A stretch of DNA of 64,000 bases from CAWIOX01 sp963837775 (GTDB lineage: Bacteria; Pseudomonadota; Gammaproteobacteria; Burkholderiales; Burkholderiaceae_D), in assembly GCA_963837775.1 (NCBI GenBank), contig CAWIOX010000004.1, positions 62,001-126,000 on the forward strand, in the 5' to 3' direction. Shown piece by piece: positions 26,540-36,066 of the stretch (the first letter of the stretch is position 1; each line of letters starts with the position of its first letter). The position numbers were made by a program, and so were the translations under genes. The notes beneath the pieces are model-generated. The model was not told the DNA's origin and did no database searches. It saw only the letters and a list, made by a program, of their open reading frames with translations.

Positions 26540-26971
26540 ATGATACCGAAGCGCATCGCAATCGACACGAACGTCTGCCTGGACTTATTCGTATTCCATG
26601 ACCCGCGCTGGGCCTCGCTCATGAGCGCCTTGCAGTCAGGGGCGGTCGAAGCAGTCACCAGAGATGACTGCCGCATGGAATGGCAGATCGTATTGGGCTA
26701 TAAACAATTGCCTTTGAACGAAGACACACGATTGGAAAGTGCCGCCATATTCGATTCACTCATCAAGTGCATAAACCCGACTCCGCTTGTCGACATACGC
26801 CTGCCTGTTTGCAGCGATCCGGATGACCAGAAATTCCTCGAATTATCACGTGATGCCCGAGTATCCATGCTAATCACCAAGGATAAGGCATTATTGAAGC
26901 TGGCGCGAAAGACTCTAAAGGCCGGACTGTTCAAGATCATTCTGCCCGAAACATGGGCACCTGAGGCCTGA
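26540..26971 (+). CDS. PIN-domain protein (toxin-type, COG1569-like)
   Basis: A 143-residue PIN-fold protein. Acidic residues expected for a metal-dependent ribonuclease are seen: IDTNVCLDL at ~8-16, an acidic position near EWQ (~48), SDPDDQKFLELSRDAR (~92-107) and ITKDKALLKL (~112-121). This layout is that of the 'putative toxin component, PIN family' proteins. No partner antitoxin gene precedes or follows it; the neighbours are yaaA (divergent) and a membrane protein 41 bases downstream. Solitary PIN proteins of this group are common in Burkholderiales and may not act as toxins. Confidence 0.75.
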   Translation: MIPKRIAIDTNVCLDLFVFHDPRWASLMSALQSGAVEAVTRDDCRMEWQIVLGYKQLPLNEDTRLESAAIFDSLIKCINPTPLVDIRLPVCSDPDDQKFLELSRDARVSMLITKDKALLKLARKTLKAGLFKIILPETWAPEA

Positions 26972-27011
26972 TCAGAACACGATAATCACAACCATTTCAC
27001 GTTGATACTGC

Positions 27012-27671
27012 ATGGGTCTCTATACCTCCGCCATCCCTGCCATGGTCGCTTATACCGCACTGCTGCTTGCGCTGGGCGCGCTCATCAAATCAGTACTGAA
27101 CGCGCCATGGAAACTGCTGGAAAAACCGACCGTTTTTTCTGCCTGGTGTGCATTGATCATTCTGCTGACCATGGTTTGGCGCTTTCGGATTAACGTCAGC
27201 AATGATCTGAGCCTGCACATACTGGGGCTTTCCCTGTTCCCGCTAATGTTCGGGCGGACATTGGCAAACTTGGGATTAAGCCTGACCATCATTGCTTATA
27301 CTGCCCTGTTCAATGGCTTATGGAGCAATCTCGGCGTGAATCTGCTGTTGCTCGCGATAATTCCAACCTGGCTCAGCGAAGTGATATTGCGTGCAACGCA
27401 ACGATTTTTACCGCACCATATGTTCGTCTATATATTTGGCAATGGTTTCTTCGGCTCGATGGTGGTGCTGTCCCTGAGTGGCTTATGTTCTATGGCAGCG
27501 CACATGCTCTGGGTCGGCCCATCAGGTCCCACTACCGACACCATTGCTTATATGCTGCTGCTAGCATGGGGCGAAACTTTTATGGTCGGCTTTCTGGTGA
27601 CGATATTTGCCGTATATCGCCCGAACTGGCTATTGACCTTCGATGACAATTTCTATTTACGAGGCCGTTGA
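27012..27671 (+). CDS. CbiM-like energy-coupling factor transporter permease
   Basis: A 219-residue very hydrophobic protein with about six to seven membrane segments spread over its length (e.g. ~10-28, ~42-60, ~70-90, ~95-125, ~140-165, ~185-208). The overall pattern, including HILGLSLFPLMFGRTLANLG near residues 73-92 and FVYIFGNGFFGS, resembles the CbiM-like permeases found in cobalt/nickel uptake (ECF) systems. No ATPase or CbiQ gene follows. If it does take up cobalt it would support the B12-dependent NrdJ elsewhere in this window, but that is inference. The ATG at 27012 is the first in the frame. Confidence 0.6.
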   Translation: MGLYTSAIPAMVAYTALLLALGALIKSVLNAPWKLLEKPTVFSAWCALIILLTMVWRFRINVSNDLSLHILGLSLFPLMFGRTLANLGLSLTIIAYTALFNGLWSNLGVNLLLLAIIPTWLSEVILRATQRFLPHHMFVYIFGNGFFGSMVVLSLSGLCSMAAHMLWVGPSGPTTDTIAYMLLLAWGETFMVGFLVTIFAVYRPNWLLTFDDNFYLRGR

Positions 27672-27755
27672 TCCGAGGCATGCTCCGGCAGTGAACGCAA
27701 TGCCAACATTACATACAACCTTATTTCCAATTTAATTTTTCAATATCTGACTTCC

Positions 27756-28928
27756 ATGAATGCATACCCTACGCCAAGCATTGCATTAACTTCCAGATTG
27801 CCGCATGTCGGGACCACAATTTTCTCCATCATGTCGGCGCTGGCTACCGAAAAGAAAGCAGTGAATCTCGGGCAGGGCTTCCCGGACTTTGATTGCGACC
27901 CGGACCTGGTCGACAATGTTGCTGCGGCGATGAGAAATGGTCTGAATCAATACCCGCAGATGGCCGGCATTCCGGCATTGCGTGCAGCGATTGCCGATAA
28001 AATACAGGCAATTTACGGCCACGCATATGATCCGACAACGGAAATCACAGTGACTGCAGGGGCAACGCAAGGCATATTGACCGCGATTTTGTGTTGCGTC
28101 CATCCCGGCGACGAAGTCATCGTGATTGAACCTGCATACGACAGCTACGTGCCGGCGATTGAACTGGCTGGCGGCAAACCGGTTCTGGTAGCTATGCAGA
28201 TCGGCCGGAATGGCTACGCGATCAACTGGGACCTGGTTGCTTCTGCTGTCACACCGAAAACCCGGCTGATCATCATCAATTCGCCGCATAATCCGACCGG
28301 CTCGATATTGAGCAGCAATGACATCCTCGCTTTGACTGAGATCGTCCGCGGTACCCAGATCCTGCTCTTGTCGGATGAAGTATATGAACACATGGTGTAT
28401 GACGGCACACCGCATGAATCCGTATGTCGCCATCCGGAACTGGCGGCGCGTGCTTTCGTGGTATCCAGCTTCGGCAAGACCTATCATGTGACTGGCTGGA
28501 AAATCGGCTATGTCGCTGCACCGGCAGTGCTCAGCACAGAATTTCGCAAGGTGCATCAATTCAATGTATTTACTGTCAATACGCCGGTACAGCATGGCTT
28601 GGCTGCATATATGGCAAACCCGGCGCCTTATCTTGAATTGCCGGCATTCTATCAACGCAAACGCGACCTGTTCCGGGATGGGCTGAAGAACTCCCGCTTC
28701 AAACTGCTGCCGTCGAACGGCACCTACTTTCAGTGCGTTGATTATTCCGGTATTTCCGGAATGTCGGAAGCTGACTTCGCCACATTCCTGACGACTGAAA
28801 TCGGCGTGGCGGCCATTCCTGTTTCCGCGTTTTACCAACAGTCGAAAGAATCCGGCATCGTGCGTTTCTGCTTCGCAAAGAAAGAATCCACGTTGCTGGC
28901 GGCACTTGAACGCCTTATGCAGCTCTAA
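27756..28928 (+). CDS. Pyridoxal-phosphate aminotransferase (methionine aminotransferase, YbdL-like)
   Basis: A 390-residue class I/II aminotransferase. Visible family motifs: NLGQGFPDFDCDP (~37-49), NQYPQMAGIPALR (~66-78), TAGATQGILTAI (~104-115), NSPHNPTGS (~172-180), LSDEVYEH (~205-212) and the PLP lysine in SSFGKTYHVTGWKIGY (~233-248). FKLLPSNGTYFQ and GVAAIPVSAFY point to the methionine/kynurenine-type subgroup (YbdL). Substrate assignment is inferred. The frame ends at the first bases of an AT-stem palindrome. Confidence 0.88.
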   Translation: MNAYPTPSIALTSRLPHVGTTIFSIMSALATEKKAVNLGQGFPDFDCDPDLVDNVAAAMRNGLNQYPQMAGIPALRAAIADKIQAIYGHAYDPTTEITVTAGATQGILTAILCCVHPGDEVIVIEPAYDSYVPAIELAGGKPVLVAMQIGRNGYAINWDLVASAVTPKTRLIIINSPHNPTGSILSSNDILALTEIVRGTQILLLSDEVYEHMVYDGTPHESVCRHPELAARAFVVSSFGKTYHVTGWKIGYVAAPAVLSTEFRKVHQFNVFTVNTPVQHGLAAYMANPAPYLELPAFYQRKRDLFRDGLKNSRFKLLPSNGTYFQCVDYSGISGMSEADFATFLTTEIGVAAIPVSAFYQQSKESGIVRFCFAKKESTLLAALERLMQL

Positions 28929-28953
28929 ATATACTCACCCCTGTATTTTTTAG
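28925..28953. repeat. AT-stem/G-loop palindrome, copy 3
   Basis: CTAAATATAC and GTATTTTTTAG flank the loop TCACCCCT. The aminotransferase stop codon is inside the left arm. On the other strand the loop reads AGGGGTGA, like the G-rich loops of the other copies. It ends in a T-run. Confidence 0.55.
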
Positions 28954-29002
28954 TAGGCGCGCAATCATTGCGGCAATGGTAGAAAAAAGACCTATACTCC
29001 CA

Positions 29003-29029
29003 CAAAAAAACCGGCGGTGATGCCGGTTT
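29003..29029 (-). terminator. Terminator of the FimV-like gene
   Basis: On the minus strand AAACCGGC pairs with GCCGGTTT around a six-base loop, followed by a T-run. It is 50 bases after the stop of the second frame of the FimV-like gene. Confidence 0.8.
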
Positions 29030-29078
29030 AGTACAAATCGATGAGCGCATCTGCCGCAGGCCAGAACGGCCGGCTCCA

Positions 29079-31002
29079 TTAACTGCGCTTCGATCCAAAG
29101 TCGATATTGAAATCGATCGCTTCAAAATCAATAGAGCCATCTGGCCGCGGAACCAAGCTGGATTTAACTTCCGTATCGGGCAATCCCAATATCTCTTGCA
29201 TCGTTTGCGTACCCGGCACGCGATCCAAAACGGCAGCTTCATCGAGTCGCCTTACGCGCTCCAACTCATGAGCCATGCTGATTAGCAACAGAATTTCCCG
29301 ATATACAGACAAATCAAATCCTGCCCTCTCGCCATCCCTGTCATCGGTCAGCAAATTCTCCAAAAACTCAACAATGCCATCCTTATTCCACAGCGCACAA
29401 ATTTTGCTCAGCAAATGCGGGAATTCTTCAATGACTTTGAGGTTGTGCCGGCTGGATACTCTCGCCATATTTTGCAATATTCGCATTGAACAAACGAATG
29501 AAGCGCTCACGCAGAGCATCATGCTTCTGTTTGTTTTTCACTTCACGATACAAGTCCAGCAAATACAGCCATGGCACCGGCGATTCAGGGTGATCGACAT
29601 CGCTTTGTAGTTCCAGTATCTCGATAGCGCGCTTCGGGTCATTGAGCGAAATCCAGAATTCGGCCTCCTGTGTCACATCTGAGATTTCCTCGACCTTGAA
29701 TTCGTTTGCTTTTTCACGGCTACGGCTATTTCCACTCACCATGCCAAAGCCGCTGGGCGAAAAAAATCCGACGATGCTATTGGAATCCTCCAGCGAAGGC
29801 AAATCAGGATTGAGGCGTTCGACCTTGGTCTGCAACCGGTTGCTCGGCTTGCGCCTTACCCCACCATTGCTGTCCGGTAGCTGAGCTTCCGCTATGACAG
29901 GATCGATCACAGCATCTTCGTCTTCTGCCTGGAACGAATCGGCATCTAGCTTATCGCCCTCTGCAACAGGCACATTTTCCCACCATATCGGGTGATTGAC
30001 TTGTCGACTAGCACGCAAACGCCATATTAGCCAGGCTATCGCCAGAAAGCTCAATGTCAATAGTGCGCCCAGTCCAGCTATCCATGTGCTGGCGCCTGGG
30101 GTATTGCGCAATTCGGCCAGAGCGGCTTTATCTGCGGCATTCTGGCGTTTGATTTGCTCAAGCTCCGCGCTAACAGACCGAGCCTGGGCCTGCGTGTCTT
30201 TTGTCTCTGCCAGCAATGCCGGGTCTTCCCCGCGCAAGATGGCTGCAAAGCGCGCTTGCGCCACTTGCATTTCATTCGTTGCCGGCTGATCGCGTGCCTG
30301 ACTGACTTCAGACAAAATGCTGGACAATTTGAGATGGTAGACAATATCCGTGCCGTCCCCGGTTAACTTGAGGACATCGTGTGCTGCAGACCGTTCCTTG
30401 AGAACAATTGATGGTTCTGTTTTTTGCCTGACAGGACGTGCAGTGCGCTCCTCTGCCGGCGCTCTTTTAGTCGCATAGCGCTTGGCATTTTTCCAGTCTG
30501 CAGCAGCAGGGGCATCTTGAGCGGCTCCGGACGAATTTACAGGGTAGGCTTCATTGCTTGAATTGTCGGCAGGCACAGATGCAACCGCAACAGAACGCCC
30601 ACCCGTCGATGCAGCAAACAGGGCCGGCGGATCAAGCAATATCTGGTACTCACGATGGATCGAGGTTGAACACCCTATTTCAACACGAATCATTACCGCC
30701 GGTTCGTTGATGGGGAGCCGTGACGAAATCGCAATTGTGGCGGATGCAGCTGCGCGCGATAGCACGACTTGCGGCGCCAGAATAAAAACGCCATCGACTG
30801 TTTCCACTTTGGACTTGATACAAGCGCCTGTCACATCACCGGCATCGGCTCCCAGCAAGGCAATGCTTGCACGTAACGGCTGCCCTAGCCCTGACTGCAC
30901 CCGAACGCCCCCCAAACCTACTGCATGCGACGCACAGCCCCAGGCAGCCAGAACTGACAATGCAGCCCAGCGCAATACAGGTGTTCGAATATGATGCTTC
31001 AT
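29079..31002 (-). pseudogene. FimV-like inner-membrane protein, frameshifted
   Basis: The first frame (29428-31002) encodes a signal peptide, the FimV N-terminal type sequence VGLGGVRVQSGLGQPLRASIALLGA, a proline/alanine-rich linker, a transmembrane segment WIAGLGALLTLSFLAIAWLIW (~residues 318-337) and a cytoplasmic helical region EFWISLNDPKRAIEILE. It ends at QPAQPQSH. A second frame (to 29079) continues as HNLKVIEEFPHLLSKICALW and FDLSVYREILLLISMAHELE. Removing one base in the GCCGGC stretch at ~29448-29451 restores IQPHNLKVIEEFPHLL. FimV proteins organise type IV pili and twitching. Nearby plus-strand genes are unrelated. Confidence 0.8.
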
Positions 31003-31873
31003 GTCTAATTCTCCTCACGCATCGTGGCTCAACCGCTTACCACCATGCGCTATGCCGCTACTGCGCACATTACAAGCATCTTGTTCTTGAACAAAATAGT
31101 TAATAATCAATTCAATCCATCTGGAAAAATCTGCAATTCCAGAATCGATGTATAGGTACCTTATCGGCTCGCCGATTAACTAAGCGCCCGATCCCGGCGC
31201 AACAATCCTCAGAATCGACGGTCACCCATCATACGCGCTACCTCGGCAATCAAGAATCACAACCCGCCTGATGAAGTTCGACACGCTTGCCAAGTGTTCC
31301 CCGATATCACTGAAATTAAGGCGTGTGCGCTAACGATTAGCAGAAATGGATGAAATGCCTTTACTCATGAAAACATGATTTAAAATTATCATTTTATCAA
31401 TATAACTGCAGAAAATGTTACATCCCGAGAACAAATGTGATTAGAACCACATCTATTGCTAGCCATTGATCCTAGCAACATCACACGCTATGCAATCTCA
31501 TGCGTCGCCGATTATCACGGGCAATGGTGAAGCTGTCCAATTTTATACAGCGTTATTAACAATCACTGCAACTTACCCCATGACAAAATGGATTGCAAAA
31601 ATCAATTCCGCACCGGCTTGAATCGCAGCAAACAGCACCTGAACCATGCGCACATCAGTAAAATTATTGCAAAACGGATACAGCGACCATCTGCGCCAGC
31701 ACCCTGTGATTGATTGCATCTGACATCAGCTGCACGGCACGCCATGGCGCATACAGTTACATCCGCGTGTGAACCTGCTGCAAGCTGCTGACAGATCATC
31801 TAGACTAGCAAAAATACATGCGCCAAGCGCACCACTAGTCGACAGCCCCCCCACAACAAGAAAAGGAACACTC
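31003..31873. other. Gene-free stretch upstream of the GST gene
   Basis: About 870 bases between the start of the FimV-like gene and the GST gene. No open frame here has the look of a real protein; the sequence is AT-rich between ~31370 and 31430 and shows no strong repeat or RNA fold that I can support. It probably holds the promoters of both flanking genes. Confidence 0.4.
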
Positions 31874-32578
31874 ATGATTGACGTGTATAGCTGGCCCACA
31901 CCCAATGGCCATAAAATCCATATCATGCTGGAAGAATGCGGTCAGCGTCTGGGCCAGGACTGGCGCGCGCTACCCATCGACATCGGTGCCGGCGACCAGT
32001 TCAAGGAGGCGTTCCTGGCGATCTCCCCCAACAACAAGATCCCTGCCATCGTCGATGCCGACGGCCCCGACGGAAAACCAATTTCGCTTTTTGAATCCGG
32101 CGCAATTCTGCTGTACCTGGCCAGCAAATTCAACAAGTTACTCGGCAACAGCGATCGTGATAAATTCAATACCGCCCAATGGCTGATGTTCCAGATGGGC
32201 GGCATTGGTCCGATGCTGGGACAGGCGCACCACTTCCGGATCTATGCACCAACCCAGATCGAGTATGCGGTAAACCGCTATACCAATGAAGCCAAGCGTC
32301 TGTATGGCGTGCTGGACAAACAACTGGCAAAAACCGCCTATCTGGCAGGCGATCAATATACGATCGCCGACATCGCAAGCTTTCCCTGGACCCGCTCCGC
32401 GCAGAACCAGGGCATCGACTGGGACGACTATCCGCACGCGAAACGCTGGTTCGACGAAATCAGCGCGCGCCCCGCGGTGCAACGCGGAGTTGCCGTATTG
32501 GCCGACCTGCGCAAACCTCTGATCGACGACAAGGCAAAAGAAGTCCTGTTTGGCGCCACTCAGTATCAGAAACACTAA
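31874..32578 (+). CDS. Glutathione S-transferase family protein (YfcG-like)
   Basis: A 234-residue GST. The N-terminal thioredoxin-like domain has MIDVYSWPTPNGHKIHIMLEECG (residues 1-23; the TPNGHK motif is the YfcG/YghU group signature) and ISPNNKIPAIVD with the cis-proline, then SLFESGAILLYLA. The C-terminal helical domain has GGIGPMLGQAHHF and YTIADIASFPW. E. coli YfcG is a disulfide-bond oxidoreductase using glutathione. The ATG at 31874 has AAGGA seven bases upstream; the open frame reaches back to 31769 without such a site. An AT-stem palindrome follows the stop by ~72 bases. Confidence 0.9.
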   Translation: MIDVYSWPTPNGHKIHIMLEECGQRLGQDWRALPIDIGAGDQFKEAFLAISPNNKIPAIVDADGPDGKPISLFESGAILLYLASKFNKLLGNSDRDKFNTAQWLMFQMGGIGPMLGQAHHFRIYAPTQIEYAVNRYTNEAKRLYGVLDKQLAKTAYLAGDQYTIADIASFPWTRSAQNQGIDWDDYPHAKRWFDEISARPAVQRGVAVLADLRKPLIDDKAKEVLFGATQYQKH

Positions 32579-32649
32579 TACTTTCTTATTAAATATGGAG
32601 GGGTATAAGCAGATTTAGTGGCGTTCCCGCTTATATATCCTGCCTCTTT

Positions 32650-32676
32650 AAAAATACAAGGGGGAGTATTTTTTTG
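32650..32676. repeat. AT-stem/G-loop palindrome, copy 4
   Basis: AAAAATAC and GTATTTTT flank the loop AAGGGGGA, with a T-run at the 3' side, 72 bases after the GST stop. It matches copies 2 and 3 in arms and G-rich loop. Confidence 0.55.
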
Positions 32677-32753
32677 TGCCTGTAACGCACCATCCATCCG
32701 GCGAACCCCTGCCACAAAAAAATCGCTACGGTTTCTTGACCTGACTGACAGCA

Positions 32754-32790
32754 ATAAAAATGCCGCCCACCTTTTCAAGTGGACGGCATG
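32754..32790 (-). terminator. Terminator of the Old Yellow Enzyme gene
   Basis: On the minus strand ATGCCGTCCACTT pairs with AGGTGGGCGGCAT (with one G-T pair) and is followed by TTTTTATT. It lies 52 bases after the OYE stop. Confidence 0.75.
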
Positions 32791-32841
32791 ATCGTCACAA
32801 CCGGCGTTATTTACATACTGCCCCGCTGTAGACCTTCCCCG

Positions 32842-33948
32842 TCAGGCTGCTTGCGCCAATGCCGGATAGTCGGTATAGCCCTGCGCACCGCCGCCGTAAA
32901 ATGTGCCGCGATCGGCGTCGTTAAGCGCGGCATTTTGCCTGAAACGCTCAACCAGATCCGGATTGGCGATATAAGGACGGCCAAACGCGACCGCATCGGC
33001 GATGCCATCAGCGATCAGCGTGTCCGCTTCCGCTGCGGTATACCCGCCGCAGAAGATCAGCATGCCATTGAAATCGGCACGGATCTGGCGCCGGAAATCA
33101 TCTGTCAGCAGCGCCCCGCCGACCCAATCCGGCTCGGCGATATGCAGGTAGGCGATGCCGCGACGGCTGAACTCTTTGGCCAGATACAGCGTGATCGCAT
33201 CGGCTTCGGCATCGGCCATGTCATGCGCCACGAAATGGGGCGACAGGCGCACCCCGACCCGGCCGGCACCCATCTCATCAATCGCGGCATCGACTACTTC
33301 CAGCAGCAGGCGGGCGCGGTTTTCCAGCGAACCGCCATAGGCGTCGGTGCGCAGATTGGTGTTGGTTGCCAGAAACTGGTTCAGCAGATAGCCGTTGGCA
33401 GAGTGGATCTCCACCAGATCGAAACCGGCCCGTTTGGCACGCACAGCGGCCTGACGGTATTGCGCCACCACGCCGGGCAACTCTTCCAGCGCCAACGCAC
33501 GCGGCGTTTCGCATGGGACGTTGGCGGGAGTGCCGTCGGCTTGCACCACGAAACACTGGCTGCTGGCAGCCACCAGCGCGGACGGCGCGACCGGCGCCGC
33601 ACCATCTTCCTGCAACAGCGAATGGGAAATACGGCCGACGTGCCACAACTGGGCCGCGATCTTGCCGCCCTTCGCATGCACCGCCTCGACCACATCTTTC
33701 CACCCGGCTTCCTGAGCATCCGAATAAATGCCCGGTGTCCACGCATAGCCCTGCCCTTGCCTCGACACCTGCGTGCCTTCGGTGACGATCAGACCGGCTC
33801 CCGCACGCTGGCTGTAATATTCGACATTCAAGGCAGTCGGAAAATCGCCAGGTTGCCCGGCACGTGAACGGGTCAACGGCGCCATCACGGCCCGGTTGGA
33901 TAATGCAACTACGCCAGCCTGCACAGGTGAAAGTAAATGTTCAAACAT
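32842..33948 (-). CDS. Alkene reductase, Old Yellow Enzyme family (NemA-like)
   Basis: A 368-residue FMN-dependent ene-reductase. Family motifs: APLTRSRAG (~23-31), AGLIVTEGTQVSRQGQGY (~53-70) with the flavin-contacting threonine, QLWHVGRISH (~99-108), EIHSANGYLLNQFL (~175-188) and the C-terminal VAFGRPYIANPDL. Such enzymes reduce electrophilic alkenes, N-ethylmaleimide and nitro compounds with NADPH. The ATG at 33948 has GGAG upstream. In many bacteria a TetR repressor (NemR-type) sits directly upstream; here the upstream region seems to hold only a relic of one (see next entries). Confidence 0.92.
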   Translation of the reverse strand: MFEHLLSPVQAGVVALSNRAVMAPLTRSRAGQPGDFPTALNVEYYSQRAGAGLIVTEGTQVSRQGQGYAWTPGIYSDAQEAGWKDVVEAVHAKGGKIAAQLWHVGRISHSLLQEDGAAPVAPSALVAASSQCFVVQADGTPANVPCETPRALALEELPGVVAQYRQAAVRAKRAGFDLVEIHSANGYLLNQFLATNTNLRTDAYGGSLENRARLLLEVVDAAIDEMGAGRVGVRLSPHFVAHDMADAEADAITLYLAKEFSRRGIAYLHIAEPDWVGGALLTDDFRRQIRADFNGMLIFCGGYTAAEADTLIADGIADAVAFGRPYIANPDLVERFRQNAALNDADRGTFYGGGAQGYTDYPALAQAA

Positions 33949-34233
33949 GTTTTCTCCATCGAATTAGATCGGTCGCCTATAGTCCGGCTCAAAAATTGGA
34001 TAAGCCTGAAGTGCTCACCCATCCTGCAATAAAAAATCCAATAACCTGCAGCATCCATTACGATTGACTGGATGCCAACTCGATTGACAGCAGCGAATAC
34101 CCCATCCCGGCCAGCTACATCTACCCACATAGCAACAGGCCAAGAAAACTGTCGCCAACGACTATCGCCAGCAGGACTCCCGCCCCAGATTCATCTGCGC
34201 TTAAACAAGGTTTTGATGCGCACCTCATGGCGA

Positions 34234-34440
34234 TCAAACCAACGCTCCATCTAGGCTGCACCAAAACCCTCGCTTGCGAAGAAGCAAGGTAGAAGAACTC
34301 GTCAGTACCACTTTTTGCTCAAGCCGACAGTCGTAAAACCGCGCCCAAACGCCAATACCTGCCTGACGGACAGAATGCATTACCCCATTGCCCCTTATGT
34401 CGATGGAGTGTGCTGCGAGCTTGCAAAAGATTATATTAGA
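34234..34440 (-). pseudogene. Relic of a TetR-family regulator
   Basis: The minus-strand translation near the operator reads LAAHSIDIRGNGVMHSVRQAGIGVWARFYD and then LEQKVVLTSSS, which follows the TetR N-terminal pattern (AAHSLIDxRGxNxVSxRQ...AGIGVxSxYYHFxxKExLV) with several losses and a frame break. No full-length frame exists in the 712 bases between this point and the OYE gene, though the distance fits a ~190-residue TetR gene. I read it as a decayed repressor gene. The match is by eye and short, so the call is tentative. Confidence 0.4.
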
Positions 34441-34451
34441 CCAGTCGTCTA
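34437..34451. promoter_or_regulatory. TetR-type operator TAGAC-N5-GTCTA
   Basis: TAGACCAGTCGTCTA is a perfect inverted repeat of five bases with a five-base centre. TetR/NemR-type regulators use boxes of this kind. It lies at the beginning of the TetR relic and ~490 bases upstream of the OYE gene. Confidence 0.55.
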
Positions 34452-34660
34452 GCGACAAGTAAAGAATTTAGCTTGGACATCAGATAGCGCCCGAAATCCA
34501 GTCCAACGTCAATTTAGAAAATGAAAAATAAAGGGGTAGATTGTGATGAAAATAGAAGCGCTGCAACCAAAACGACATAGTTCGATTCGGCCGCAAGAAA
34601 CCTCAGAATATCGCACCCGAACTAATTGAGCACCCCATCCCATGCTCCAGCGCCAGGCAC

Positions 34661-35083
34661 TTACTGCAGAGTATGCTTCAGCGGTGCCGGCATGGGCAGA
34701 GAAAGCACATTGATTCCCTCATCCATCAGGGCTGCACGCTGATCATCGCTCGCCACACCGCGTATGCCGCGTTCCGGCGCTTCTTTGTAATGAATGCGAC
34801 GCGCCTCTTCGGCAAAACTGGAGCCGACATCTTCGGTGTTGTCGATCACCTGCCGCACCGCCTGCTGCAATGCCAATTGCACCCTCTGGCTTACATCATC
34901 TTTCGGAGCTTGCGCCCCAGAAATATTCAGGCGCGGCGCTGATGGCCGACGTTCGACCCCGGTATCCGCACAGATCGGACATGCAATCAAATATTGTTCA
35001 GATTGTGCGAGGAAATCCTCCTCGGAGGAGAACCATCCTTCGAAAAAATGTGCATGCGCACAACACAGGTTATAGACTTTCAT
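34661..35083 (-). CDS. DUF1178 family protein
   Basis: A 140-residue conserved protein of unknown function. It begins with a zinc-ribbon-like part MKVYNLCCAHAHFFEGWFSSEEDF (residues 1-24), continues with CPICADTGVERRPSAPRLN (~35-53) and ends with FAEEARRIHYKEAPERGIRGVAS. These cysteine pairs and the FAEEARxIHY motif are characteristic of DUF1178. The ATG at 35083 is the natural start. The 259 bases upstream (35084-35342) hold no gene that I can support. Confidence 0.88.
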   Translation of the reverse strand: MKVYNLCCAHAHFFEGWFSSEEDFLAQSEQYLIACPICADTGVERRPSAPRLNISGAQAPKDDVSQRVQLALQQAVRQVIDNTEDVGSSFAEEARRIHYKEAPERGIRGVASDDQRAALMDEGINVLSLPMPAPLKHTLQ

Positions 35084-35342
35084 GATCTGGATACTTAAGG
35101 AAGGTCATTTGCAAACCAAAATTTGTACAACGAGCATATCAAACATGCGCCCAACCCGACATCCGCACGCGCGCATGCGCGACAGGATCGCCTTATCCAT
35201 TTGCCCGCCGCTCTTGCCATAGCGAGCAATTGAGCTGATAGACAGATGTCCCGAAGCATGGCCGATTGCTACCACTTCTGCCGAATTTTCAGAAATCATC
35301 TTGCGCATATATCCGCATCACAACAGCCCTTTTTCCGTCATT

Positions 35343-36050
35343 TCATTCGAACTGTTTCTTGAAACTCTCAAACTGCTGGGTAAGCCAGTCGATTTCACGA
35401 CGAAGACGCGATACTTCCTCCTCCAACTGCCCGACCCGGTCGTGACGAGATGCATTCACTACCATGCTGCCTGAAGAAAACCCTGCCGCGATCTCCTGCT
35501 GTTCCAGCACATCCTCACCGGACAGCAAATGCACATAACGGGACTCCTTGGTGCCCGGGGCGCGCGGCAAACAGGCCACCAGCGGCGGATACTTGTCGAT
35601 CAGGAATTGCAATCCGGTTTCGACGTCCTGTATGGAGGGGAAATCATGCAAACGCCCACAGCGTGCACGTATCTCGCCCGGAGTCTGAATTCCGCGCAAC
35701 ATCAGGATCGCGAGGATTGCCAGTTTATCCTGCTCCAGCGACCAGACCATGCGCATCCGGTGTTCGTATTTTGAAACACGCGCACCAGCCTGACGTACCT
35801 CAGATACGAACTTCCTCTGGATCAGACGTTCCAGAATATCCTGAACCGTCTCCTCGGAAATCGACATCACGGGGTCACGGCTGGACAACTGATTGCAGCC
35901 ATTCACCAATGCATTGAGTGAAAGCGGGTAATTATCCGGCGTCAAGGCCTCTTTTTCTGCAAGAACCGCCAACACACGAATTTCAAATGGGTCAAGAATA
36001 TTCTTGTTGTCCACGGCTTCTTTGTCTGATGAATTCATAGTTGATTCCAT
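35343..36050 (-). CDS. YceH family protein (DUF480)
   Basis: A protein of about 235 residues with two winged-helix domains typical of YceH/UPF0502: LDPFEIRVLAVLAEKEALTPDNYPLSLNALVNGCNQLSSRDPVM and later LRGIQTPGEIRARC with LQFLIDKYPPLV. The C-terminus ends in a coiled coil (VGQLEEEVSRLRREIDWLTQQFESFKKQ). The role is unknown. The start is uncertain: ATG at 36050 or 36038; a TTG at 36074 would overlap the cysE stop by eight bases. It lies directly downstream of cysE on the same strand. Confidence 0.88.
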   Translation of the reverse strand: MESTMNSSDKEAVDNKNILDPFEIRVLAVLAEKEALTPDNYPLSLNALVNGCNQLSSRDPVMSISEETVQDILERLIQRKFVSEVRQAGARVSKYEHRMRMVWSLEQDKLAILAILMLRGIQTPGEIRARCGRLHDFPSIQDVETGLQFLIDKYPPLVACLPRAPGTKESRYVHLLSGEDVLEQQEIAAGFSSGSMVVNASRHDRVGQLEEEVSRLRREIDWLTQQFESFKKQFE

Positions 36051-36066
36051 ATGCAATTTGGCGCTC

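Noticed and set aside
26972..27011. Cobalamin riboswitch before the CbiM-like gene or nrdJ
   Set aside because: I looked for a B12-box-like sequence upstream of 27012 and 11772 and did not find a convincing one.
35105..35308. 67-residue minus-strand frame between the DUF1178 and YceH genes
   Set aside because: No ribosome site and no recognisable domain, low complexity; not supported as a gene.
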